From Candidatus Thiosymbion ectosymbiont of Catanema sp. Cochon2018 (lineage in GTDB: Bacteria > Pseudomonadota > Gammaproteobacteria > Chromatiales > Chromatiaceae), in NCBI GenBank assembly GCA_011392765.1, contig WYCW01000006.1, forward strand, positions 149,433-213,432: a stretch of DNA of 64,000 nucleotides. The letters are read 5' to 3'. The position numbers were made by a program, and so were the translations under genes. Below, one piece after another: positions 16,287 through 23,853 of this stretch (position 1 is the stretch's first letter; every line of letters begins with the position of its first letter). The notes under the pieces are model-generated. The model had not been told where the DNA came from and searched no databases. It saw nothing but the letters and a program-made list of their open reading frames with translations.

Positions 16287-17099
16287 ATGGATTTCACTCG
16301 AGGCACAGGCTATCTCGTGGATGAGGATCGTCCGGATGATAATCCATACAAGGCAGCGCTCTCTTCGGCTTCGATCCCATCAAAAGTCGACCTTCTCGCC
16401 AAGTTCCCAAGCTCGTGGCGCTCGCGCACCGAAGATCAGGGATATACGAGCTCATGCGTGGGCCAGGCAGCGGGCACACTCATCGAATTTCTGCATCAGA
16501 GGCAGACCGGACGATTTGCCGAGTTCAGCCATTCCATGTGCTATTGGAATGCACGCAAGATGCGCAACTGGACCGACCGAGATGAGGGCAGCTATATCCG
16601 GGACTGCTTCTCATCTCTCGGCGTCCACGGAGTCTGTCTCGAGGCGTTCCACCCCTTTTGGAATGAACTGGGACTGGACGTCTCGGCTTCGAGCGTGTTC
16701 CAGGCCCCCGACAAGCATGCAGTGGCACAGGCCAAGCGCCACAAGTTGGTGAACCCGCGTAGGCTCGATCGCGGACAGGTCTTCGATGCCTTGGCGTCTG
16801 ACCGGCCGGTGGTCTTCGGCTTCAAGGTCTATCAACATGCGGTCTTCTCCGAGGAGGTTCGCAAAACCGGTATCATTCCCTCCCCGAAAAAGTCTTCGGA
16901 CCCCAAAGGTGGGCATGCCGTAGTCATCGCAGGGTATGACCAATCCAGGGGAGTAATCTGGGGACCCAACAGTTGGGGCCACGACACGTGGGGTTATCGG
17001 AACTCGAGGAAACAAGGTTGGTACGAGATGGATATGGACTACGTGTTCAACAGCCAGATATCCTCGGACTTCTGGACAGCTGACTATATCGAGGAGTAA
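16287..17099 (+). CDS. Papain-like (C1-type) cysteine peptidase
   Basis: The 270-residue protein has the C1 peptidase elements in order: oxyanion Gln51 and nucleophile Cys57 in EDQGYTSSCVGQA, His210 in GGHAVVIAGYD, and Asn228 in WGPNSWG. No signal peptide or prodomain is seen, so it may act in the cytoplasm or leave by another route. A GAAAGAGG ribosome site lies 10-12 bp before the ATG. A small lipoprotein gene begins 6 bp after its stop, so the two are an operon. The substrate is unknown. Stand-alone C1 peptidases of this type (C1A, without propeptide) are scattered in bacteria. Confidence 0.85.
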   Translation: MDFTRGTGYLVDEDRPDDNPYKAALSSASIPSKVDLLAKFPSSWRSRTEDQGYTSSCVGQAAGTLIEFLHQRQTGRFAEFSHSMCYWNARKMRNWTDRDEGSYIRDCFSSLGVHGVCLEAFHPFWNELGLDVSASSVFQAPDKHAVAQAKRHKLVNPRRLDRGQVFDALASDRPVVFGFKVYQHAVFSEEVRKTGIIPSPKKSSDPKGGHAVVIAGYDQSRGVIWGPNSWGHDTWGYRNSRKQGWYEMDMDYVFNSQISSDFWTADYIEE

Positions 17100-17104
17100 A
17101 CGGT

Positions 17105-17482
17105 ATGAAGTTCATTAAATTCCTTCTGCTTTCCCTCCTGCTAGCGGGAATACTGAGTGGGGGCTGCGATACGAACAACGAGAACATTCGAACGGATCCG
17201 CCGCCGATCCCGTGCGATTCTGCTCTCGATCCAGATCAGAAACATGACACCGCAACAACTCTTGAAGGCATCCAAGAATGTCTGGACGCTGGCAAGAAGG
17301 TCACTATGGATCAGGTCGCTAATTCGGTCGGTCGAGGCTGGCGTCAACGTCGATTCGTAGAGGATGATAAACCCGTCGAGGCTTGGCAGTATCACATCAT
17401 GGTAGATGGACGGCAGCGGGATGCCTCACTGGTATTCACCCGCGCGACCGGTCTCCTGAAACGAGCGGCGATCGGCTTCTAG
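17105..17482 (+). CDS. Small lipoprotein paired with a C1 peptidase
   Basis: A 125-residue protein with a lipoprotein signal (MKFIKFLLLSLLLAG, lipobox LSGGC with Cys20 or so). The mature part is polar and contains a basic segment near VGRGWRQRRFVEDD. No family is recognised. It starts 6 bp after the peptidase gene and is surely co-transcribed. A role as inhibitor, chaperone or substrate of the peptidase is conceivable, but nothing in the sequence shows it. Confidence 0.75.
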   Translation: MKFIKFLLLSLLLAGILSGGCDTNNENIRTDPPPIPCDSALDPDQKHDTATTLEGIQECLDAGKKVTMDQVANSVGRGWRQRRFVEDDKPVEAWQYHIMVDGRQRDASLVFTRATGLLKRAAIGF

Positions 17483-18028
17483 CTCGAACCAGCTTATAGT
17501 AACGACAAGGAAGAGGGATGGTGGGCAGCTCCGGCTGTCTGCCATTTTTATATGGGCAGTTTCAGGATGGGTATGGGAAGTTCGTACCGGAGGGTAGGCG
17601 GCGACACGCCAAGGCGAGCGCGTATAAATTTCTTTTCGATTAACCAGTAGGTTGGGCAAAGCCCGCCAGGGACGGTGGCAGCCGCCATGGACTACATGGA
17701 CTCGGTGGACCACGTGGACGGGGGGTTGCTGTGTGGTCCATGCAGTCCATACCGTCCATGTTGTCCATTGGGCTACCCGCATGTCGTCCGCGTGGTCCAC
17801 GGCAGCAGCGTGCCCAACCCCCGGTTCCGTTGGGCTCGCCACCGTCCAAAGATGCGGTTCGCTGCTGGCCGGGCGCCCATTGATGCGGTTCGCGGTTGGG
17901 ATTGGTGTAATCCTGCTACGGTATACCGCACTCACCGCATCCTACGTCTATCCCACGGGCTTTGCCCCACCTACAAGATCATGTTTTCGGGAGGATTGAT
18001 ACGCGCTCGCCCTGGGCCCGGCGGGTAA
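17483..18028. repeat. Repeat mosaic with a TGGAC 9-bp array
   Basis: No gene is supported. At 17692-17728 four TGGAC motifs recur at a 9-bp period, followed by four GTCCA motifs at the same period (17740-17772). A GGTTGGGCAAAGCCCGCCAG repeat is at 17650. At 17961-18017 the motif CTTTGCCCCACCTACAAGAT leads into ATGTTTTCGGGAGGATT and CGCGCTCGCCCTGG; this is the uninterrupted form of the IS110 target seen near 50.2 kb. Confidence 0.75.
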
Positions 18029-19402
18029 TCAGCCGGTACTCACTTCGGGTTTATAGACCAAGTCGTCGGTGTTCTTGAACATGAGGTCCCTGAACCCGAC
18101 TCCGAGGAACCGCCGACCGGCATCGAAGCTCAAGACCAGAATACCGATGAGCACCAGGCTGTAGGCGATACTCCAGGCCTCCTCGCTCCCCCCGAAGGTG
18201 TAAGCGGCCCATTCCGCAAGGGTGATGTAGTCGGTAAGACCGTCCGCCAGCAGTACCCCGTCGATTTGCTCCCGGAACAGGGTGTAGGGGATGTAGCCGA
18301 TGAAAAATCCGGGCAGTGCCGCCAGGGCCGTCATGTACCCGAGCCCGAGGCGGGCGTAGGTGCGCACCTCGCAACCGACCATGAATACGGCGCCCACGGC
18401 GAGCAGGGGACCGCCCACGAAGTGGCCCCAATATAACCCCTGCTCTCCCGCCGCATTCGGGATGCTGCCTTCTCCCAGCAGCCAGGCGCCGAGGATGTAG
18501 AGATTGAACAACACGATGGCGGCCATGAATCCCTGCAGCGGCAACATGCTGCGGAACATGCGGAAGGTGCAGAGTGGAATCCCTTTTCCACAATAAGTTT
18601 CCTTGTTCATGAAGACCGACTCGGGCGCCATCACGGAGCATTCGGTGCCGAAACCGCACTTGGCGATGCCGATGCCGAGCAGGACCCCCGGAACCATAAG
18701 CCAGACCACTTCGGACCAGCCGATCTGACTCACCGCGCCCTGGATGGAGTCCCCGAACAGGGCCAAGACCAGTGGTACCCCGAGAAAGACGATCAGGACC
18801 CCGTTCATGAGCAATCGCGCCGGATCGCGCCAAGGCGAGTAGTCGGGGTCGTAGCCGGGATTGTGGTGGTCGGGGTGGCAGTAACAATGCGCCGCGATTT
18901 CCCGCGTCTCCTGGTGCCGAAAATAGCCTCCCAGCCCGCTCCGGAGCGCGAATCGGAAGGCCAGGAATGCAAAGGGGATCCCGCTCAGGAGCACGACCCA
19001 GGAGGCAATGCTCATGGCGGGAATACCACCGACAAAGTGATGGGTGGTACAGCCCGCGGCAAGCCGGGTGCCGAATGAGAACAACAGACCGCCGACGAAG
19101 GCGAGCACAAGCATCTTCTTGTCATAGCGTACCCAGCTGCGGACCTCCCCCTCGCCGAGGGCGACGAGCCGCGCCCCGAGCAAAGCGCCGATAATGGTCC
19201 AGTGAATTCCGGGCTCGTAGACCCGACCGACCCAGTCCAGGCCCAAGAGCTGCTCGCTCGCCGCATACATCTGGGCAAAGCCGGTGGTGACGACGATGAA
19301 GTCGTAATTGCCCGAGTGGATGTAATAGAGGATCTCTGCAATCCCGACGAATACCCCACCCAGCCAGAAGGGCCATTGTTTCTTTATCAGTTTTGAAATC
19401 AT
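18029..19402 (-). CDS. YeeE/YedE (TsuA-like) sulfur-compound transporter
   Basis: A 457-residue inner-membrane protein with about nine to ten hydrophobic segments. Conserved family Cys motifs are visible: AAGCTTHHFVGG (around residue 118), KCGFGTECSVMAPES (around 250) and MVGCEVRTYAR (around 340). In characterised TsuA such Cys residues relay thiosulfate through the membrane. A His-rich loop (HCYCHPDHHNPGYDPDY, around 195) is unusual and could bind metal. Downstream is an exported rhodanese on the same strand (19898-20908), which suggests a shared role in sulfane or thiosulfate handling. Substrate identity is inferred from the family. Confidence 0.88.
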   Translation of the reverse strand: MISKLIKKQWPFWLGGVFVGIAEILYYIHSGNYDFIVVTTGFAQMYAASEQLLGLDWVGRVYEPGIHWTIIGALLGARLVALGEGEVRSWVRYDKKMLVLAFVGGLLFSFGTRLAAGCTTHHFVGGIPAMSIASWVVLLSGIPFAFLAFRFALRSGLGGYFRHQETREIAAHCYCHPDHHNPGYDPDYSPWRDPARLLMNGVLIVFLGVPLVLALFGDSIQGAVSQIGWSEVVWLMVPGVLLGIGIAKCGFGTECSVMAPESVFMNKETYCGKGIPLCTFRMFRSMLPLQGFMAAIVLFNLYILGAWLLGEGSIPNAAGEQGLYWGHFVGGPLLAVGAVFMVGCEVRTYARLGLGYMTALAALPGFFIGYIPYTLFREQIDGVLLADGLTDYITLAEWAAYTFGGSEEAWSIAYSLVLIGILVLSFDAGRRFLGVGFRDLMFKNTDDLVYKPEVSTG

Positions 19403-19897
19403 CCAATCGTCTCGCGGGAGTCGTTTCGACTGAGATGTTAAGGAAAACTACGAATCGCGCGAATCCTCGCGAAAATTGTCATCCCGAACCGAAGGGAGGG
19501 ATCTTTTTCGCGCCGATTCGCGTGATTCGTAGTTTTCCCTCACATATCGACTGAACTCAGCGGCGGCGTAGCCGTTCACTGGAGTGTCTTGTTAGGCTGG
19601 TCAATATTTGATGGGAAGAAATTGCTTTCACAATCCCTTCCCCCCCTCACTACTTTTTCTTTCCTCCCTGATTTGGATTCATTTGTTTGCCTCGATTTCC
19701 CTGACCTTGGTCATACTGGCGGTTTGTTCCCGAACTTCCTTTGTTGGGATTTTGTTGGTTGGAACGATTATCACTTGGCTTGATTTTATCAGTCACGGCT
19801 TTCTCCAAGAATTGCACAGAAGTTATAGAAGCTAAGCAATCGCTGTGCGCTCAACCGCTTAACAGTTGTCTGTGGGATTACGACGCATCGGTCCCGG
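19403..19897. other. Gap between rhodanese and yeeE genes
   Basis: No gene is supported. At 19445-19545 there is an inverted repeat of the ACTACGAATC/GATTCGTAGT family. GTCTTGTTAGGCTGG near 19588 resembles half of an attC, but its partner arm is missing. The following 300 bp are AT-rich with no credible frame. Confidence 0.5.
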
Positions 19898-20908
19898 TCA
19901 GTCGATCCTCATCGACACCAAGGGCTTGCCGCGGTGGCTCCACTCGTGCATGGAACCGTCGTAGAGCCGCACCTTCTTGTTGCCCATCAGTTCGTGGGTG
20001 ACGAACCAGGCAAGGCTGGCCATCACACCGGAATTGCACATGAAGACGGTCGGTACTTCGGTATCCACCTTGAACAGTACCGCTACCTGTTTGATCAGGT
20101 CCTTGTCGTAGATGGTCGCTATGCCACGGGAGTTGGCATACAGACTGACGGGAAAGCTCTTCGCGCCGGAAATATGGCCCTTGTTGCCTGGGGCCATGAA
20201 TTTTCCGGACGCCGTCAGACCCAGATACTCCGCGGTGCTGCGCGTGTCCACCAGCTGCTCCGTGCCCTGACCTTTGGCCAGCTTCTCGACGTCTTCCATA
20301 CTCGCCAGGAGTTCGGTGCGCTCGGCAGTGGCCTTGAAATTGCCTTTCTTGGCCTTGGACCTACCGAACTCGATCTTCCGCTTCTCCTTGATCCACTGTG
20401 CGGTACCGCCGTCGAGGAGGGCGACATTGTCGAACCCGAAATATTTCAGGGTCCAGAACAGGCGAGCAGTGAGTGCCGTGTGTGCGACCGCTTTACCCTT
20501 GCCGGTAATCACCAGGGCGCTGTCGTTGTCGACGCCGGATTTTTGCATGAGTCGTTCAAAGTCGCCTTTTTCGGGCAGCAGGACCTTGAGCTTTTTGCCC
20601 GCCACCTCGCGCTTGGCGGTAACCTTCTTCCAGGGCACCAACACCGCGCCCGGTATGTGGCCCGCGACCTTGAGCGGGCCTTTCTTTTGGGCGACGCCGC
20701 AGGGATTCACCGCCCCCGCCCCCCGACTTTTCTTCTCGAAGCTCTTGACGTCCTTGCGCACGTCGAGAAGCACGACCTGATCCAGGTTGTTCTCCAACCA
20801 TTGGGTATCGACCAGGGGCCCCGGGAGCTGGACCGCGGAAACGGTTGCGGAAAGCAAGGCGAGAAGGCAAAACAGCGCTCCCGCAAGGAAGGTTTGGCGT
20901 AGGTTCAT
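19898..20908 (-). CDS. Exported two-domain rhodanese (sulfurtransferase)
   Basis: A 336-residue protein with a signal peptide (MNLRQTFLAGALFCLLALLS, cleavage near VSA). It has two rhodanese domains. In the first (about 30-170) the active-site loop reads ITGKGKAVAHTA with no Cys, so it is inactive. In the second (about 200-335) the loop is FMCNSGVMASLAW with the catalytic Cys. This layout is typical of periplasmic thiosulfate or 3-mercaptopyruvate sulfurtransferases. I use the Met at 20908 as start because the 15 codons before it would spoil the signal peptide. It lies upstream of the YeeE gene on the same strand, 500 bp away. Confidence 0.88.
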   Translation of the reverse strand: MNLRQTFLAGALFCLLALLSATVSAVQLPGPLVDTQWLENNLDQVVLLDVRKDVKSFEKKSRGAGAVNPCGVAQKKGPLKVAGHIPGAVLVPWKKVTAKREVAGKKLKVLLPEKGDFERLMQKSGVDNDSALVITGKGKAVAHTALTARLFWTLKYFGFDNVALLDGGTAQWIKEKRKIEFGRSKAKKGNFKATAERTELLASMEDVEKLAKGQGTEQLVDTRSTAEYLGLTASGKFMAPGNKGHISGAKSFPVSLYANSRGIATIYDKDLIKQVAVLFKVDTEVPTVFMCNSGVMASLAWFVTHELMGNKKVRLYDGSMHEWSHRGKPLVSMRID

Positions 20909-21009
20909 CGGGAATCCTCCAATTAGGAATGATCGATCAAGGGGAAACAGCAAGGATCACTGCGCGCCCAACCATAGCCGACTGCCGAGCAAAGTCAACT
21001 TTTGAGGTT

Positions 21010-21148
21010 CTGTTCCTGAAGTATCCCCGCAAATCAGCCTGCGTAGCCCAACAAGGTGTTGGGCACGGGCCATCCCTGGCCCTTTGCCCAACTACCTCGC
21101 TATATCTTATTGTTTTATATTGGAATAATGTGGGGATACATCAGGTTC
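21010..21148. repeat. Second copy of the 7538-7680 repeat block
   Basis: The block runs from CCTGAAGTATCCCCGCAAAT through GCGTAG, GTTGGGCACGGGCCATCCCTGGCC and ATATCTTATTGTTTTATATTGG to GGGGATACATCAGG. It matches 7538-7680 in the same order with small indels. It has no coding content. Confidence 0.7.
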
Positions 21149-21275
21149 TGTTCCATTTTATGTGGGTGGAAATGGACGATCGGACCTTAGAGATGCAGAG
21201 TTTGGATATTCTATGATTGACAGGCGTATAATATGTGACCACAATTTACAGAAACGGATAGGAGGGAGGCCCACA

Positions 21276-21539
21276 ATGCAAGTTTCCATTCGAGAATTGA
21301 AGGCTCATTTATCTCAATACCTCTGCCGAGCACGGGCTGGGCAAAGCCTTGAAATCACTTCTCACCGCAAAATCGTGGCACGGATTATCGGAGTACCCAC
21401 CACATCGGACAGTGGCATTGCCCGTTTGCTGGCAGGTGGCACCGCGACTTGGGCGGGTGGGAAACCGGCCGGCGCCGGTTTGCGGCTGACCGCGAAGGGT
21501 ACTCCGGTTTCGCAAATGGTGTTGGAAGATCGCGGCTGA
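21276..21539 (+). CDS. Phd/YefM-family antitoxin of a VapC pair
   Basis: An 87-residue protein beginning MQVSIRELKAHLSQYL, the classic Phd/YefM DNA-binding start, followed by GQSLEITSHRKIVARII and a variable toxin-binding tail. I choose the ATG at 21276 because GGAGGGAGG lies 8-15 bp upstream and 38 codons of the longer frame are not conserved. The stop overlaps the toxin start by one base (TGATG). Likely autoregulated. Confidence 0.85.
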   Translation: MQVSIRELKAHLSQYLCRARAGQSLEITSHRKIVARIIGVPTTSDSGIARLLAGGTATWAGGKPAGAGLRLTAKGTPVSQMVLEDRG

Positions 21540-21976
21540 TGCTTTACTGCGACACCTCCGCCCTACTCAAGCTCTACATCGAAGAAACGCACAGCGATAG
21601 CCTCAAGTCACAAGTTGCCGAGGCGCATGCCGTAGCGGCCTGCCGCATCGCCTGGGCCGAAGCCTACGCCGCGCTGGCGCGTCGCGCCAGGGAAGTGCCG
21701 ACAGATCGCCCCGTCATCGAGGTTGCCAAAACGGCGCTGGCCGCAGACTGGCCGCATTATGTCGTGTTGGAAGTGAGCCAATCGGTCGTGGAGCGGGCCG
21801 GAGACTACGCCGATACCTTCGCCCTGCGTGGTTACGACAGCGTGCAGCTGGCGGCCGCTTTCGAGGCTGGGCAGATAGCCCAAACCACTATCGACTTCGC
21901 CTGTTTCGATGTGCGCTTGAATAAAGCCGCGCAGCTGTTGGGAATGAAGGCCGTTTTCCTGAATCAAGGGGCGTAG
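21539..21976 (+). CDS. vapC: PIN-domain toxin VapC
   Basis: A 145-residue PIN-domain ribonuclease. The first catalytic Asp is in MLYCDTSALLKLY (Asp5), an acidic residue in RIAWAEAYAAL follows, and the last acidic pair is in LRGYDSVQLAAA and FACFDVRLNKAA. Length and motif spacing are normal for VapC. The ATG overlaps the antitoxin stop, so expression is coupled. Confidence 0.88.
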   Translation: MLYCDTSALLKLYIEETHSDSLKSQVAEAHAVAACRIAWAEAYAALARRAREVPTDRPVIEVAKTALAADWPHYVVLEVSQSVVERAGDYADTFALRGYDSVQLAAAFEAGQIAQTTIDFACFDVRLNKAAQLLGMKAVFLNQGA

Positions 21977-22055
21977 GGGGCGTTCTCAATCCGGGGTTTT
22001 TACTTGCATTAGAACCACGGATGAACACAGATAAACACGGATCACAATCTGTGTT

Positions 22056-22162
22056 TATACTGCCACACGGAACAATCTGCGCATTTCACTCCCTCTCCCT
22101 CCGGGAGAGGGCTGGGGTGAGGGGGAAATTCAAAAGCTCAGATTGTGCCGTGTGGCAGTATA
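22056..22162. repeat. 107-bp MITE with TA ends, copy 1
   Basis: The unit begins TATACTGCCACACGG and ends with CCGTGTGGCAGTATA, a terminal inverted repeat of about 22 bp. Inside is a palindrome of the CCCTCTCCCTCCGGGAGAGG type. A second copy of exactly 107 bp is at 61387-61493. TA at each end could be the duplicated target, as for IS630/Tc1 relatives. Non-coding. Confidence 0.8.
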
Positions 22163-22253
22163 TCTGTGTCCATCCGTGGTTCTTCGGTGCGGTTCGTTTG
22201 AGAACGTCCCCTAGGGGGAACGAAACCCGGTTTTACGGACTAACGACCAAAGT

Positions 22254-23384
22254 CTAAGGTGCCGCCGGCTCGATCGGGCACTCGACCTCCCGTCCCTCCC
22301 AGGGCGGACACCGGGCACGATAGAGCACGAAGCCGGTGTGGCCGGCACGGTGCTTCGCCTCTCGCAGCAGCCGCAGGGAGACCGGATCCAGCTCCTCTCC
22401 GATAGATGCTTCGAGGCTCGGGTACACCTGCTCGTAGTAGAGGGCGTCCGGCTCGACCAAGAAGATCGCTTCCGCGTTTTGAGCAGGTTCCAGCGGGAGC
22501 ACCAACCGCAACTCCTGGCCGGGCCGCAGTCGCGTATCCGAGGCTTCCGTCCAGCCTGCGTCCGGATCCCAATGGAGGCGACGCTGAATCGTGTGTTCCA
22601 GTCCGGCACCCCCTGGAGCCCCGCTGCGCAGCACTACCCGGATGCGGGGAGTCGCGTAGGTCGGCAGCGCATGACCGGCCCCGACGTTGCGCGCTCGAAT
22701 CTCAACCCCCCTATGCCTGCGCCGGACGTCCACCCGCAATGCCTTGCGGCTCATCCCCGGATCATGGATGCCCTTGAATGCATGGCTGCCGGCGGGCATG
22801 TGACAATCCTGGCAACCGACGCCCTCGAGCGCATAAGGAGAGGCGCGCCATTCCTGCTCGGTGTTTTCTAAAAGCTTGCCGTTTACCCGCTCGCCCCAGT
22901 CCGGAAACTGGTGGCAAGGGGAGCAAAACGCCGAGTCCTTGAACAAGGGGAGCGCCTCCACCCGGCCATGGGGCGTAATCGGCTTGGAGACGGGGCCGTA
23001 ACGACGATGGCGTCGCACATGACAGGCCACGCAATCGACCCCGCTCAGTGACTGCACTTCGCCCGCGTCAGCGGTAAGAAACAGGGCCTGTTGCTCGCTC
23101 CCCGGGGCATGACAATTCAGGCATGAAACCTGGGTCTCCGTGTCGAACGCCGGAAGCTGTCCCAACACGCCCCCGCGGGCGGAATGGGCATGCATCGAGG
23201 ACGACCACTCGCGGAATTGCTCGACGTGGCACAGCCCACAGGCCGCCGGGGAAAGCTCCCTGGTCGGCTCGATATAGTCATCGGGTGCAACCCCATGGGG
23301 GGGAATCGGGAGCGTCCAGTACTCATCGGACGCGAATACGCCGGATAGAGCGACCCCGCAGACCAGGCAGGCAAATATTCTCAT
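22254..23384 (-). CDS. Exported pentaheme c-type cytochrome
   Basis: A 376-residue protein with a signal peptide (MRIFACLVCGVALSGVFA) and five CxxCH heme sites: CGLCH, CLNCH, CVACH, CSPCH and CQDCH, all in the first 200 residues. The region is of the cytochrome c554 type. The C-terminal 180 residues have no heme and hold several beta-rich stretches. An electron-transfer role in the periplasm is likely, but the partner is not apparent; its neighbours are a TA pair and repeats. I take the Met at 23384 as start because it gives the better signal peptide. Confidence 0.85.
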   Translation of the reverse strand: MRIFACLVCGVALSGVFASDEYWTLPIPPHGVAPDDYIEPTRELSPAACGLCHVEQFREWSSSMHAHSARGGVLGQLPAFDTETQVSCLNCHAPGSEQQALFLTADAGEVQSLSGVDCVACHVRRHRRYGPVSKPITPHGRVEALPLFKDSAFCSPCHQFPDWGERVNGKLLENTEQEWRASPYALEGVGCQDCHMPAGSHAFKGIHDPGMSRKALRVDVRRRHRGVEIRARNVGAGHALPTYATPRIRVVLRSGAPGGAGLEHTIQRRLHWDPDAGWTEASDTRLRPGQELRLVLPLEPAQNAEAIFLVEPDALYYEQVYPSLEASIGEELDPVSLRLLREAKHRAGHTGFVLYRARCPPWEGREVECPIEPAAP

Positions 23385-23513
23385 CGTGCAGGGACGGCGC
23401 ATTCCCCATGTCTGCGGGAGAGGAACTCCCGTCAGTCATCGGCTACCAGGATTCACCGAGTGACCCGAATCTTTACATTCGTGTCTTTTCGTGCCTTTCC
23501 GGTTTCCGGGTGG

Positions 23514-23830
23514 CGTAGCGCAGGCGTCTCGCCTGCAACCCGCGGGCGAAACGCCCGCGTTCCGGCAGGCGGGACGCCTGCGCTACATGGATTTGGCTTA
23601 ATTGAGAACACCCCCTAACGAGGCTTCGCCTCAGACCGACGAGGCGTGAATTTCCGGCTCGTTCCGGCGCTGTCTTTTATCCGCAGATTACGCAGATTCT
23701 CGCAGATTAAAAATACAATAATCTGCGAGAATCTGCGTAATCTGCGGATAAACAAAGAGCCATCTTTTTAGGCAGCGCACAAACTTGACTCATTTGTAAA
23801 GAGGCAGGTCCCTCAAGGAATCCTAGCCTC
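23514..23830. repeat. Stack of four palindromic repeat families
   Basis: No gene is seen. In order: a GTAGCGCAGGCGTCTCGCCT palindrome (23514-23586), the motif TTGGCTTAATTGAGAACACC (23591-23610), the GAGGCTTCGCCTC repeat (23615-23650), a long palindrome with arms of the ATCCGCAGATTACGCAGATT type (23689-23752) and the ACAAACTTGACTCATTTGTA repeat (23780-23826). Confidence 0.75.
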
Positions 23831-23853
23831 GGGTCCGCTGGGCGGACTCTCCG

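Noticed and set aside
17600..18028. Two overlapping plus-strand frames of 115-117 codons
   Set aside because: Their Trp/Thr or Met/Asp-rich repeats arise from the TGGAC array read in different frames.
19570..19600. GTCTTGTTAGGC as an attC site
   Set aside because: Only one half is present; no complementary arm with extra bases is found within 150 bp to the left or right.
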